Shown here: piece after piece, positions 16,417 through 24,720 of the stretch
Layout: each line of letters begins with the position of its first letter
Numbering within the stretch: the stretch's first letter is position 1
Assembly (NCBI RefSeq): GCF_009831575.1
Contig: NZ_WUUT01000001.1
Location: 1,011,120-1,075,119 of the forward strand
From: Halovenus carboxidivorans
GTDB taxonomy: Archaea > Halobacteriota > Halobacteria > Halobacteriales > Haloarculaceae
Reading direction: 5' to 3'
DNA: 64,000 nucleotides
The notes under the pieces: generated by a model
Told to the model about the DNA's origin: nothing
Databases searched by the model: none
What the model saw: the letters and a program-made list of their open reading frames with translations, nothing else
Translations under genes and position numbers: made by a program

Positions 16417-16613
16417 CGGTCTACGTACAGTAACAAGCCGGATGCAGTTGGATAAATCATTCTGTCCGAGGGCTGTGCAATGTCGCAGTACGGCCCTCTG
16501 TCGAGGATGTCACAGCTGTGTGGGTTCGTGGCGTTGTTTGTGAACGAGGACAGCCCCGAACCGCTGAAGGTGGGCGTTTCGAGTTGTGGAACAGTGACGG
16601 ACCAGTGAGATAC

Positions 16614-16620
16614 ATTTATC
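16614..16620 (+). promoter_or_regulatory. TATA-like box before the truncated 46-codon gene
   Basis: ATTTATC is centred 29 bases before ATG 16646, which supports that start as once being a real leaderless gene. Confidence 0.45.
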
Positions 16621-16645
16621 CACACATCCGTCCAACTTCCCCTGT

Positions 16646-16786
16646 ATGAAAGCGGTCTCAATTTCGCTCTACGACAAGTTCGTCGATCTCTCGATACTGG
16701 TAGACGTGATACGGCACAACTGGGAGGGCGACTATTACATTTCTGTCTGTTCGAACCGCGGTGTTCAGATAAGGATTGAAGAGTGA
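16646..16786 (+). pseudogene. N-terminal remnant of an unidentified protein cut by an IS6 end
   Basis: The frame begins MKAVSISLYDKFVDLSILVD and continues to YYISVCSN, after which the frame runs into a sequence resembling the left end of an IS6-type element and stops at 16786. The first roughly 38 residues look like an ordered protein start with its own TATA box; the last residues (GVQIRIEE) would come from the insertion sequence. I do not recognise the parent family with certainty. Confidence 0.5.
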
Positions 16787-17054
16787 GGCGAGGCGTTTTT
16801 TGAGTGCTTATGCCAGAAAACGCCCGCCTCAGCGGTAGTATCGGCCAGTTCGACTTAGATTTTGTGGAGCGAGAAGCAACCCCACGACTGTTGATGAAGC
16901 TCAGTATTCAACTCCATCTTGCTGGATTATCATTATCTAATACTGTTTCAATTCTCGAAATATTTGGTGTTGAACGCGCACGATCCACCGTCCATAACTG
17001 GGTTCATAAGGCTGATTTACAGCCCACAGATGGACACGATCCGAATCACGTTGC
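16754..17054 (+). mobile_element. 5' fragment of an IS6-family insertion sequence
   Basis: ATG 16810 opens a transposase N-terminus: residues include FDLDFVEREATPRLLMKLSI, LAGLSLSNTVSILEIFGVER and STVHNWVHKADLQP, matching the helix-turn-helix region of haloarchaeal IS6 transposases. Homology ends near NHVA at about 17054, before the DDE catalytic domain, so the element is dead. The left boundary (about 16754) is estimated from where the upstream reading frame changes character; I could not confirm a terminal inverted repeat because the right end is gone. Confidence 0.75.
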
Positions 17055-17608
17055 AGGTTTCGTTCTCGGAAAACGGAACCTACTCGCACGCAGCCCATCC
17101 GATCCCTCTCGATTCCGATGTGGGGTGTTTTGGCGACGATGACTGGAGCCGAGCCTGTATTCTCGAGCGAGCTATCCACGCCAACGGAGGGATCACATAC
17201 GACGGACCCACAAATCCGTTTTTAGAGAGTGAATACAGTTATATCCACATCTGGGAGGAGGGATTCTTCCGACCGATTACTGAGGAACGGGAAGACGGGA
17301 CTGTCCGGTACGGACTTGCGCCCGTCTCGACAGAGGAGGCCCTCGAAGACGTTGCAACGCCGTTGGAACGGACCGAACGTGGCGTCCGAACCGCTATCGA
17401 GACCGGGACTTACGAGACGTCCGACGAACTCTCGGGCGCTAACGAACTCGTGCAGGCCGATAATACCTACTATGTCGTCTACGCAACGGCAGTTCACGAG
17501 AGGCAAGGAACAGAGCGGAGGCGAGCAGTTGTCGTACTGCAGTGGGTGCTCGGAATCGCTGGTGCACTGCTGATTCTCCGCGGACAACGGCACCGCGTCG
17601 AACGATAA
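17030..17608 (+). pseudogene. C-terminal remnant of a single-span membrane protein fused to IS debris
   Basis: From about 17057 the frame encodes a plausible haloarchaeal protein: SENGTYSHAAHPI, DDDWSRACILERAIHANGG, a soluble acidic middle, and a terminal hydrophobic segment VVVLQWVLGIAGALLIL followed by RGQRHRVER. This looks like an extracytoplasmic protein anchored by a C-terminal helix. Its native N-terminus is missing; the only usable ATG (17030) lies in transposase sequence read in another frame. No family is recognised. Whether the chimera is translated is unknown. Confidence 0.5.
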
Positions 17609-17953
17609 TCACTCAGAAGGGCCGACCAGTTGGACCGCACCCCCAGTACCCGGTGGGTGCCGTGAGCTGACTCCCCATGGAGGCATAGGCTGCTACCGAC
17701 GGGGTGGGAGTTGTATCGCGTTCCGGCAGACAATCTCTGGGTCCTGTGCGGCGATTCTGAGAACGCTCCACTGGATAGGACAGTACGACACGCATTGCAC
17801 CGCCTACGTTGAGCAGTCACCCACGGATACTGGCCGTTCCGCGAGAGTGCTCGCATTAGTGACACAGTCGCGTCGTTCCGCATTCGGCGCGGCGACCGAA
17901 AGGTATCGATAGCGCAGAAGACGGTCAGAGAAAGCCGGATTCAGACGACCGAG
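17609..17953. other. 345-base stretch without a supported gene
   Basis: It lies between the pseudogene remnant and the end of ftsZ. Open frames here (for example minus strand 17494-17883) are arginine/serine/cysteine-rich and unlike haloarchaeal proteins. I see no tRNA, CRISPR repeat or copy of the tRNA-His 3' end that would mark an attachment site. It is probably decayed sequence at the right edge of the glycan island. Confidence 0.6.
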
Positions 17954-19111
17954 CTACTCGACGTAGTCGATGTCGTCGCCCATCTGCTTGGCGGCCTGTT
18001 CGCGTTCGGCTTCGCTTTTGCCGTAGATCTGTGGGCTCTCGACGCCCGTGACGACGATCATCGTCTCCATCTTGCCCTCGAACTCCTGGTTGACCGACGC
18101 ACCCCAGATGATCCGTGCGTCGGGGTCGATCCGGTCGTAAATCTCCTCGACGACGCCCTCGGCTTCCTCGATGGACATGTCCGGGCCACCGACGACGTTG
18201 ACCAGCGCGGAGTTCGCGCCGTCGAACTCCACGTCCAGAAGCGGCGACCGGAGCGCGGAGCGGATCGAGTCCTGGGCCTTGTTCTCGGAGTCGGACTCGC
18301 CGAGACCGATCATGGCGACGCCGCCGTTTTCCATGATCGTCCGCACGTCCGCGAAGTCGACGTTGACGAGGCCGGGTTTGGTGATCAGTTCGGTCATCCC
18401 CTTGACCGAGCGCATCAGCACGCGGTCACAGATCTTGAAGGCGTCCTGCAGCGGCATCGACGGTGCGTAATCGAGCAGGCGGTCGTTCGGAACGACGATG
18501 ACGGTATCGGAGACGGAGCGGAGGCGTTCGAGACCGGCGTCGGCGTTCGCGCGGCGGCGCTCACCCTCGGCGGTGAACGGAATCGTGACGATGGAGATGG
18601 TCAGCGCGCCGGCGTCCTGTGCGGCCTGAGCGACCACGGGCGCGGCACCGGTGCCGGTCCCGCCGCCGAGGCCGGCCGTGACGAAGACCATATCGGAGCC
18701 GTCGATGGACTGCTGGATGTCCTCGATGTTCTCCTGTGCGGCTTCCTCACCGATTTTCGGGACCGAACCTGCGCCGCGGCCGCCGGTCCGCTTGCGGCCG
18801 ATCAGAATCTTCGTGTCCGCCTGCACCTCGTCCGCGAGGTGCTGTGCGTCGGTGTTTGCCGCGACCAGTTTCGCCCCGTGGATTCCCTCTTCCATCATCC
18901 GCGTGACGGTGTTCCCCCCGGCACCGCCGCAGCCGACGACCGTGATCTTCGTTTCGAGATCTTTGACGACCGATGCCAGTTCGTCGTCGGTCATCTGCCC
19001 CGACGTCGAGGGCTGTTCGTCGGTCGTTCCCGAGTCCTGTTCTGGGGGGTCGTCGGCCTCCGCAGATTCTTCTTCCGCCTCGTCGATCGCATCGTCGATG
19101 ATGGAATCCAT
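17954..19111 (-). CDS. ftsZ1: cell division GTPase FtsZ (FtsZ1 type)
   Basis: FtsZ polymerises with GTP at mid-cell and scaffolds the division ring. In the 385-residue product, an acidic N-terminal tail (1-60) precedes the GTPase: [12 protein letters not shown] (about 60), the tubulin signature [10 protein letters not shown] (about 152), and the T7 loop NVDFADVRT (about 258). The C-terminal activation domain ends in an acidic IDYVE tail. Domain order and tail fit haloarchaeal FtsZ1. I chose ATG 19111 (MDSIIDDA) over longer options at 19126 and 19156 because the TATA box is centred 31 bases upstream of it. Confidence 0.95.
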   Translation of the reverse strand: MDSIIDDAIDEAEEESAEADDPPEQDSGTTDEQPSTSGQMTDDELASVVKDLETKITVVGCGGAGGNTVTRMMEEGIHGAKLVAANTDAQHLADEVQADTKILIGRKRTGGRGAGSVPKIGEEAAQENIEDIQQSIDGSDMVFVTAGLGGGTGTGAAPVVAQAAQDAGALTISIVTIPFTAEGERRRANADAGLERLRSVSDTVIVVPNDRLLDYAPSMPLQDAFKICDRVLMRSVKGMTELITKPGLVNVDFADVRTIMENGGVAMIGLGESDSENKAQDSIRSALRSPLLDVEFDGANSALVNVVGGPDMSIEEAEGVVEEIYDRIDPDARIIWGASVNQEFEGKMETMIVVTGVESPQIYGKSEAEREQAAKQMGDDIDYVE

Positions 19112-19138
19112 AGTTTGAACGCGCATAACAGGGGAGTT

Positions 19139-19146
19139 CTTATATG
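19139..19146 (-). promoter_or_regulatory. TATA box of ftsZ1
   Basis: CATATAAG on the minus strand is centred about 31 bases before ATG 19111, predicting a leaderless or near-leaderless mRNA and fixing the start. Confidence 0.65.
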
Positions 19147-19229
19147 TTTTCCCCATTGTCTGACGGTTGTCAGACGGGAGGGCGCCCGAGTCGATACGCG
19201 TTTATCTGTCGGCACCCCAGGATGGCACC

Positions 19230-20189
19230 ATGCGAGTGACCTTCCTCGGGACGAGCGGAGCGGTACCCACGACAGAACGCAATCCGACGGCGCTGCTCGT
19301 CGAGCGCGAGGGAGATCGACTGCTGTTCGACTGCGGCGAGGGAACCCAGCGGCAGATGATGCGCTTCGAGACCGGGTTCGACGTCGGCCACATCTTCGTT
19401 AGCCACCTGCACGGCGATCACGTCCTCGGGCTTGCGGGACTGCTCCAGACGTGGGATTTCAACGAGCGCGATAGACCGCTCGCCGTGCACGCGCCGGCGG
19501 GCACCCGCTCGCGCGTCGAGCAACTGATCGCACCGACCGGCGAACAGCCCTCCTATCCGGTCCGGATTCACCAGGTCGAGGCCGGCGAGACCGTCCTCGA
19601 CCGCGAGGAGTACGAGGTCCGCGCGGTCGACGTCGAGCACCGGACCACCGCCGTCGGTTACGCGCTGATCGAGGACGACCGCAAGGGTCGGTTCGACCGG
19701 GAGAAAGCCGAGACCGAACTCGGTCTCGAACCCGGCCCGAAGTACTCGAAACTCCACCGCGGCGAACCCGTCGAACACGAGGGCCGAACGATCCACCCAG
19801 AGGAGGTCGTCGGCCCGCCCCGGCCCGGCCGGACGGTCGTCTACACCGGGGACACCCGGCCGACGGAGTCGGTGATCGACGCCGCCGACGGGGCCGATCT
19901 GTTGATCCACGACGGCACCTTCGGCGACGAACACCACGACCGTGCCGAGAAGACCGCCCACTCGACGGCCCGCGAGGCCGCGACGGTCGCTCGCGAGGCC
20001 GGTGCGAAACGCCTCGCGCTGACGCATCTCTCGACGCGGTACACCGGGCGAGGGTGGCAACTCGAAGAGCAGGCCGAGGAAGTCTTCGACGGCCGGGTGT
20101 TCATGGCCGACGACGGGATGCGCGTCGAGGTGCCGTACCCCGACAGCGACCGGGAGTTCACCGTCGAGATGCTCGATCGGGCGGGCTGA
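19230..20189 (+). CDS. rnz: ribonuclease Z (tRNA 3'-endonuclease)
   Basis: RNase Z cuts the 3' trailer from tRNA precursors, needed here because CCA is not encoded by the tRNA genes seen. The 319-residue metallo-beta-lactamase protein begins MRVTFLGTSGAVPT and has SHLHGDHVLGLAGLL (HxHxDH, about 63-77), the flexible-arm region after YALIEDD, YTGDTRPT (about 208), and LTHLSTRY. All zinc ligands seen are present. ATG 19230 is chosen since the MRVTFLGTSG start is conserved and a TTTATC-type box lies about 28 bases upstream. Confidence 0.94.
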   Translation: MRVTFLGTSGAVPTTERNPTALLVEREGDRLLFDCGEGTQRQMMRFETGFDVGHIFVSHLHGDHVLGLAGLLQTWDFNERDRPLAVHAPAGTRSRVEQLIAPTGEQPSYPVRIHQVEAGETVLDREEYEVRAVDVEHRTTAVGYALIEDDRKGRFDREKAETELGLEPGPKYSKLHRGEPVEHEGRTIHPEEVVGPPRPGRTVVYTGDTRPTESVIDAADGADLLIHDGTFGDEHHDRAEKTAHSTAREAATVAREAGAKRLALTHLSTRYTGRGWQLEEQAEEVFDGRVFMADDGMRVEVPYPDSDREFTVEMLDRAG

Positions 20190-20347
20190 CTCCTACCGCT
20201 GATCTCGGTCTGTGCGGATCGAGACGAGTGATCACACTCCGTGTCCGACCCGCCACCCGCTCGATACGAACGCGGCAGACCGGCGGTCGCGTCGAAAAGC
20301 GTGGTACTCGCGTTCGAGAGTCGACTCGGTCAGAAGAGCCGCGCTGC

Positions 20348-20698
20348 TCAGTTCGTCGGTTCGACCCACTCCCCGGCCCAGTCTTCGAGGGTATCCATGA
20401 CCGGACAGAGCGCGTCGCCTTTCTCTGTGAGGCTGTAGTAGGTCGCGATCGGCTGTTCCTCGACGCGACGGTCGACCAGTCCGACGTCTTCGAGATCGTC
20501 GAGCACCCGCGAGAGCGTCCGGGAACTGGCTCCGGTCGACCGCTTCAGTTCGTTGAACCGCTTTTCGCCCTCCTGGAGGTCGTGCAGAATAACGAGTCGC
20601 CACTGCGAACCGATCTGTTCGACCGCCTGTACGACCGGACACGCACCCTCGTTTTTCTCTTCGATAGTCTCCTCACGGGATGTAGCCTGCTGTGACAT
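20348..20698 (-). CDS. HxlR-family winged-helix transcriptional regulator
   Basis: This 116-residue protein has the HxlR pattern: a cysteine near the N-terminus (ACPVVQAVEQIGSQWRLVIL, Cys20), the recognition helix region FNELKRSTGASSRTLSRVLDDLE, and the wing GLVDRRV...YYSLTEKG, ending in DWAGEWVEP. A second Cys lies in the C-terminal helix (ALCPVM). HxlR proteins often sense redox, quinones or aldehydes. An imperfect palindrome GTAACGTTGTGATAC (20700-20714) sits directly before the start and could be an autoregulatory operator. Confidence 0.88.
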   Translation of the reverse strand: MSQQATSREETIEEKNEGACPVVQAVEQIGSQWRLVILHDLQEGEKRFNELKRSTGASSRTLSRVLDDLEDVGLVDRRVEEQPIATYYSLTEKGDALCPVMDTLEDWAGEWVEPTN

Positions 20699-20817
20699 AG
20701 TAACGTTGTGATACCTACTTGTTCACCGCAGAATAAATGGGTTCCGAAACGAACCAGGTGTCGGAACGGCACTGCGAGACGGTCAGCCTCTTGTGTCGGC
20801 GGCCGGACGGGGAGAGT

Positions 20818-21792
20818 ATGACCACGGACTGGGAGGTGCTCGTCCCGATGGAGATCGATCCCGTCGGACCGGAGTCGATCGCGGATTTCGCGACCTGTAC
20901 CGGGATGGCGGAGTACGGAAGCCACGAGGCCGCGCTCGAGGATATCGACCGCTACGACGCCGCCGTCGTTCGGGTCGCGCAGTTCGACGAGTCGGTCATC
21001 GAGCGGGCGGACAACCTGAAAGTGATCTCGAAACACGGCAGCGGGCTGGACAACGTCGACATCGATGCCGCCTCCAATCGAGGAATTGTCGTCTGTAACA
21101 CGCCGGGTGCGAACGCCCGGGCGGTCGCGGAACACGCCGTCGCGCTGACCTTCGGGCTGGCGCGGAACCTCCGGACCGGGGACCGACACGTCCGGTCGGG
21201 CGGCTGGGACCGGTCGGCGTTCACCGGGATGGAGCTCCGAGGGAAGACGCTGGGAATCTACGGCTTCGGCAGCATCGGCCGCGAGGTGCGGGAGATAGCC
21301 GAGGGGATCGGACTCTCGGTGAGCGTCTACGATCCGCACAAGGCCGAGGGTGCGCTGCCCGACAGCGTGACGCGAGCCGAGACGCTACCGGGGCTGTTCG
21401 AGCGCTCGGACGTGGTGAGTGTCCACGCGCCGCTGACCGAGGAGACGAGCGGGTCGGTATCCGCCGAAGAACTGCGGGCGCTGGGTCCCGACGGGCTCGT
21501 TATCAACACCGCACGGGGAGCGATCATCGACGAGGAGGCCCTCGTCGACGCGCTCGACGCGGGGAGAATCGGCGGGGCTGGGCTGGACACGTTCGCCGAC
21601 GAGCCGCCAGCGAGCGACCACCCGCTGTTCGACCGGGACGACGTGCTCGTGAGTCCCCACGTCGGGGCCAACAGCCACGCCGCGCTCCGGGAGATGAGTC
21701 TCCGCTCGACGGGGAACGTGCGGACCGTCTACGAGGGCGGGCTTCCGGAATCGACGGTGAACGCCGACAGACTCACACGGACGGGCGAGTAA
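20818..21792 (+). CDS. D-isomer-specific 2-hydroxyacid dehydrogenase (phosphoglycerate dehydrogenase-like)
   Basis: This 324-residue NAD-dependent enzyme reduces 2-keto acids or oxidises D-2-hydroxy acids. Seen are GSGLDNVDIDAA (substrate domain, about 77), GKTLGIYGFGSIGREV (Rossmann GxGxxG, about 143), NTARGAIIDEEALVDAL with catalytic Arg (about 229), DTFADEPP with catalytic Glu, and SPHVGANSHAA with catalytic His (about 280). No ACT domain follows, so it is not the serine-regulated SerA type. The ATG at 20818 is preferred to 20737, whose added residues are not conserved-looking. Confidence 0.9.
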   Translation: MTTDWEVLVPMEIDPVGPESIADFATCTGMAEYGSHEAALEDIDRYDAAVVRVAQFDESVIERADNLKVISKHGSGLDNVDIDAASNRGIVVCNTPGANARAVAEHAVALTFGLARNLRTGDRHVRSGGWDRSAFTGMELRGKTLGIYGFGSIGREVREIAEGIGLSVSVYDPHKAEGALPDSVTRAETLPGLFERSDVVSVHAPLTEETSGSVSAEELRALGPDGLVINTARGAIIDEEALVDALDAGRIGGAGLDTFADEPPASDHPLFDRDDVLVSPHVGANSHAALREMSLRSTGNVRTVYEGGLPESTVNADRLTRTGE

Positions 21793-21805
21793 CCGTGACG
21801 TGAAG

Positions 21806-22273
21806 ATGTGCGCGGCGCTGACGATCCGACGGTACGAGCCGGCGGACGCGGAGGCGGTGTGGGAGCTACACGAGCGCGCGCTGCGGAACTCGCCGCTGAC
21901 GTTCGTCGAGAACGCGCCGGCGGACGAGGATCTCACCGCGATCAGCGAGCGGTACCTCGACGCAGGCGGGGAATTTCTCGTCGGTCTCGTAGATTCGAGT
22001 ATCGTCGCATCCGGTGGCTTTCAGCCCCGAGCGGGGGAGACCGCAGAACTCAGGCGGATGCGCGTCGACCCGGCTCACCAGGGCAACGGCTACGGGGGGG
22101 AGATGCTCGACGCGCTCGAAGACCGTGCCCGCGAGGCGGGGATCAGACGGCTGGTACTGTCGACGAACGAACAACTAAAAGCGGCACGGAGCCTGTACGA
22201 GTCACACGGTTACACCGAACTCGATAGCGCGGCGACCGAGGCGGAGATGGTCGGCTACGAGAAGCGGCTCTGA
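21806..22273 (+). CDS. GNAT-family N-acetyltransferase
   Basis: This 155-residue protein carries LRRMRVDPAHQGNGYGGEMLDALE (seen as RMRVDPAHQGNGYG, about 85-98), the acetyl-CoA pyrophosphate loop, and LSTNEQLKAARSLYESHGY, the C-terminal GNAT beta-bulge. The acceptor is unknown. It starts 13 bases after the hydroxyacid dehydrogenase stop, so the two are likely in one operon. An upstream GTG (21800) would add two residues. Confidence 0.86.
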   Translation: MCAALTIRRYEPADAEAVWELHERALRNSPLTFVENAPADEDLTAISERYLDAGGEFLVGLVDSSIVASGGFQPRAGETAELRRMRVDPAHQGNGYGGEMLDALEDRAREAGIRRLVLSTNEQLKAARSLYESHGYTELDSAATEAEMVGYEKRL

Positions 22274-22296
22274 ACGCACCGGGGACCACAGTCCGA

Positions 22297-22779
22297 TCAC
22301 TCACCGAGCCACGTAGCGAGGTCGACAGTGCGCTGGTCGGGGGGCGACCCCAGGACGATCCGTCCCGCCCCGACGTCGTCGGTGACGGTCGCGCCCGCGG
22401 CGACGACCGACCCCGAGCCGATTTCGACGCCGGGGCCGACAACTGCTCCGGCACCGAGAAAGACCCCCTCGTGGAGGACGACCCGTTCGAAGACATCGTC
22501 GCGGAAGGTCATCCCGGTGTCGTCGAGGTCGTGGGTCACGCCGACGACGCTGCAGTTCGGTCCGATCTGTGTCTCGGGGCCGATGTCGGCGTTTTCGACG
22601 TAACTGCCGGCGTTGATGTCGATCCGGTCGGCGAGACGGCTCTTTTTCAGCGAAGTTCGTTCGTAGAGCCGGCAGTCGTCACCGACCGTGGAGTCGTGGA
22701 CGGTGACGAACTCCCGGAGTTGCGCGTCCCCGAGCGTCGAGTCGACGACTCGCGCGGTCTCGTCGATATCGGGGGTCAT
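22297..22779 (-). CDS. left-handed beta-helix acyltransferase (hexapeptide repeat)
   Basis: This 160-residue protein consists of hexapeptide turns: VVDSTLGDAQL, SYVENADIGPETQIGPNC, GVFLGAGAVVGPGVEIGSGSVVAAGATV. This is the LbH fold of sugar or serine acyltransferases and carbonic anhydrase relatives. The catalytic His typical of acetyltransferases may be in VTHD. Substrate is not identifiable. Its ATG overlaps the stop of the upstream VOC gene (ATGA), so the two are translationally coupled. Confidence 0.82.
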   Translation of the reverse strand: MTPDIDETARVVDSTLGDAQLREFVTVHDSTVGDDCRLYERTSLKKSRLADRIDINAGSYVENADIGPETQIGPNCSVVGVTHDLDDTGMTFRDDVFERVVLHEGVFLGAGAVVGPGVEIGSGSVVAAGATVTDDVGAGRIVLGSPPDQRTVDLATWLGE

Positions 22780-23396
22780 CAGAGGCCGGCGGTGCCGCTG
22801 TCGGCGTCCGGCAGGTCGTACTCCTCGGCGTCGATGCCGAGTTCGTCCAGCGCCCGGCGCATGTGTTCGGTCTGTGCGTACTCCGCGCCGGCCTCCTCGC
22901 GGATGCGCTGGGTGGTGGCGAGGACTTCGCCCTTGCGTTCGTCGGGGAAGTCGAACTTGTCCGCGGTGAGTTCGATGATCAGCCCGTCGTGATCGCGAGT
23001 GTACAGCGAGTAGAAGATGCCGCGGTCGAAGACGTTGTACTTGTACCCCTTGGCTTCGAGCGAATCCGCGACCTCCTCGAAGCGCTCGGGGTCGATGTTG
23101 AAACAGAGGTGGTGCACCCCGCCCACGTCGGTCCGCTGTGGCTGACGGCTCGACGGCCGGTCGTCGCTGACGAAGAAGGTGAGAATCGTCCCGTCGCCGG
23201 TGTCGAAAAAGAGGTGTGTCTGGGACGGGTCGTCGAGGTTGGGCTGGCGGAGCACCAGCGACATGCCAAGCGTGTCGCGGTAGTACTCGATGGTGTCCTC
23301 GGCGTTCGATCCCCAGATGGTGATGTGGTCGGTTCCGGTCGTCCGGAACGGGCTCTCCGGCGGGTCCGCTGAAACGGGAATGTCTTCGTTTGCCAT
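22779..23396 (-). CDS. VOC-family (glyoxalase/dioxygenase-like) protein
   Basis: This 205-residue protein begins with a VOC module: GTDHITIWGSNAEDTIEYYRDTLG (about 21-44), with metal-binding His in TDHIT, then THLFFDTGDG, VHHLCFNI and YSLYTRDHDGLIIELTAD, giving the H...H...E metal set. Such proteins include glyoxalases and ring-cleaving dioxygenases; the reaction is not clear here. The C-terminal 50 residues form an acidic tail. The ATG at 23396 is used; the longer open frame upstream has no haloarchaeal character. Confidence 0.85.
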   Translation of the reverse strand: MANEDIPVSADPPESPFRTTGTDHITIWGSNAEDTIEYYRDTLGMSLVLRQPNLDDPSQTHLFFDTGDGTILTFFVSDDRPSSRQPQRTDVGGVHHLCFNIDPERFEEVADSLEAKGYKYNVFDRGIFYSLYTRDHDGLIIELTADKFDFPDERKGEVLATTQRIREEAGAEYAQTEHMRRALDELGIDAEEYDLPDADSGTAGL

Positions 23397-23528
23397 ACCG
23401 TCATTACGGGGCGGGTGCTGAAAAAGCGGACGGCTGGACCCCGGGGAAAGAAACTCTACGTGCGTCGTTTCGCGTTTTAGCAGTGTAAAACGGGCAGGTT
23501 TAACACGATACGCTGTAACGATGCTGGT

Positions 23529-24668
23529 ATGGCAGAACAAACACCGGTTGTCGTCGAAGCGGTTCGATCACCACAGGGGAAAGAGGACGGGGTCTACGAG
23601 AACGTCCGCAGCGAGGACTTCTCGATCCCGCTGATCAACGAGATGCTCGACCGGACGGGGCTCTCGGGCGAGGAGGTCGAGGATCTGCTGTGGGGCTGTG
23701 CCCAGCAGCGCGGCGAACAGGGCAACAACGTCGCTCGCGTGATCGCCCTGCTCAGCGACCTCGGCGAGTCCGTTCCGGCGACGACAGTCAACCGCTGGTG
23801 TGCCTCCTCCGCGGAGACGATCATGCGCGGGGCCGACGCCATCGCCGCCGGCCAGCGCGAGTGTGTCATCGCGGGCGGGATGGAGTCGATGAGTCGGGTG
23901 CCCATGGGGGAGAACACCTCCAACGTTCACCCACGGCTCAACGAGCACTACAACATCGCAGAACTCCAGATGGGAATGACCGCCGAGAAGGTCGCCGAGG
24001 AGTACGACATCAGCCGCGAGGAACAGGACGAGTACGCCGCCCGTAGCCAGCAGCGCGCCGCCGAGGCGACCGACTCCGGCCGCTTCGACGACGAAATCGT
24101 TCCGATCGAGACCGAAGACGGTCTCGTCGAGGAGGACGAAGGAATCCGTCGGGGCACGACCCCCGAGAAACTGGCCGAACTGCCGACGGTCTTCAAATCC
24201 GACGGCACCGTGACGCCCGGCAACGCCTCCCAGATCTCCGACGGCGCCGCCGGCGTGATGCTCACCAGCGAGGAGTTCGCCGAGGAACACGATCTGGACA
24301 TCCTCGCGGAGGTCGGCAACCACAACGTCGCCGGCGTCGATCCGACCGTGATGGGGATCGGTCCGGTCCCCGCGGTGAAGGGGCTGTTCGAGAAGTACGA
24401 CCGCGAGGCCGACGACTACGATCTGGTCGAACTCAACGAGGCCTTCGCGAGCCAGTGTCTGTACTGTCAGGAGGAACTCGGCTTCGACGACGACATCTAC
24501 AACGTCAACGGCGGCGCAATCGCCGTCGGTCACCCGCTCGGGGCTTCGGGCGCTCGCCTGCCCGTGACGCTCATCCACGAGATGCAGAAACGCGACGCCG
24601 AACTCGGTCTCGCGACCGAGTGTGTCGGCTTCGGCCAGGGTGCGGCCATCGAGTTCCACCTGCGATGA
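23529..24668 (+). CDS. thiolase family protein (acetyl-CoA C-acyltransferase)
   Basis: Thiolases condense two acyl-CoAs or cleave 3-ketoacyl-CoA in fatty-acid or polyester metabolism. In this 379-residue protein the nucleophile Cys is in VNRWCASSAETI (about 88-99), the catalytic His in GHPLGASGARLP (about 335), and the second Cys in ECVGFGQGAA near the end. The N-terminal VEAVRSPQGK and NEAFASQCL are also typical. Direction and chain length are unknown. The gene's stop lies exactly at the boundary of the TnpB element, so its last codons or 3' end may have been altered by insertion. Confidence 0.92.
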   Translation: MAEQTPVVVEAVRSPQGKEDGVYENVRSEDFSIPLINEMLDRTGLSGEEVEDLLWGCAQQRGEQGNNVARVIALLSDLGESVPATTVNRWCASSAETIMRGADAIAAGQRECVIAGGMESMSRVPMGENTSNVHPRLNEHYNIAELQMGMTAEKVAEEYDISREEQDEYAARSQQRAAEATDSGRFDDEIVPIETEDGLVEEDEGIRRGTTPEKLAELPTVFKSDGTVTPGNASQISDGAAGVMLTSEEFAEEHDLDILAEVGNHNVAGVDPTVMGIGPVPAVKGLFEKYDREADDYDLVELNEAFASQCLYCQEELGFDDDIYNVNGGAIAVGHPLGASGARLPVTLIHEMQKRDAELGLATECVGFGQGAAIEFHLR

Positions 24669-24672
24669 CATC

Positions 24673-24692
24673 CTCCCCGGCGTGAACGCCGG
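24673..24692 (-). repeat. right-end hairpin / presumed omega RNA 3' part
   Basis: A perfect inverted repeat CCCCGGCG...CGCCGGGG with a four-base loop lies between the tnpB stop and the thiolase stop. In IS605/IS1341 elements the right end also encodes the guide RNA scaffold, whose guide would begin just outside, here in the thiolase 3' end. Confidence 0.6.
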
Positions 24693-24720
24693 GGTTTCCT
24701 CCGTGGGAGTCTCAAGCGGT

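Noticed and set aside
17494..17883. 129-codon minus-strand frame between the island and ftsZ
   Set aside because: High Arg/Ser/Cys content and overlap with the membrane-protein remnant; no promoter-like sequence at its start.
17600..17953. Possible right attachment site for a tRNA-His-borne island
   Set aside because: I looked for a copy of the tRNA 3' end (CCCGCGCCCGGAC-like) and found none; island integration at the tRNA remains unproven.
20054..20695. 213-codon plus-strand frame overlapping RNase Z and the HxlR gene
   Set aside because: Shadow of two genes with clear families on their own frames.
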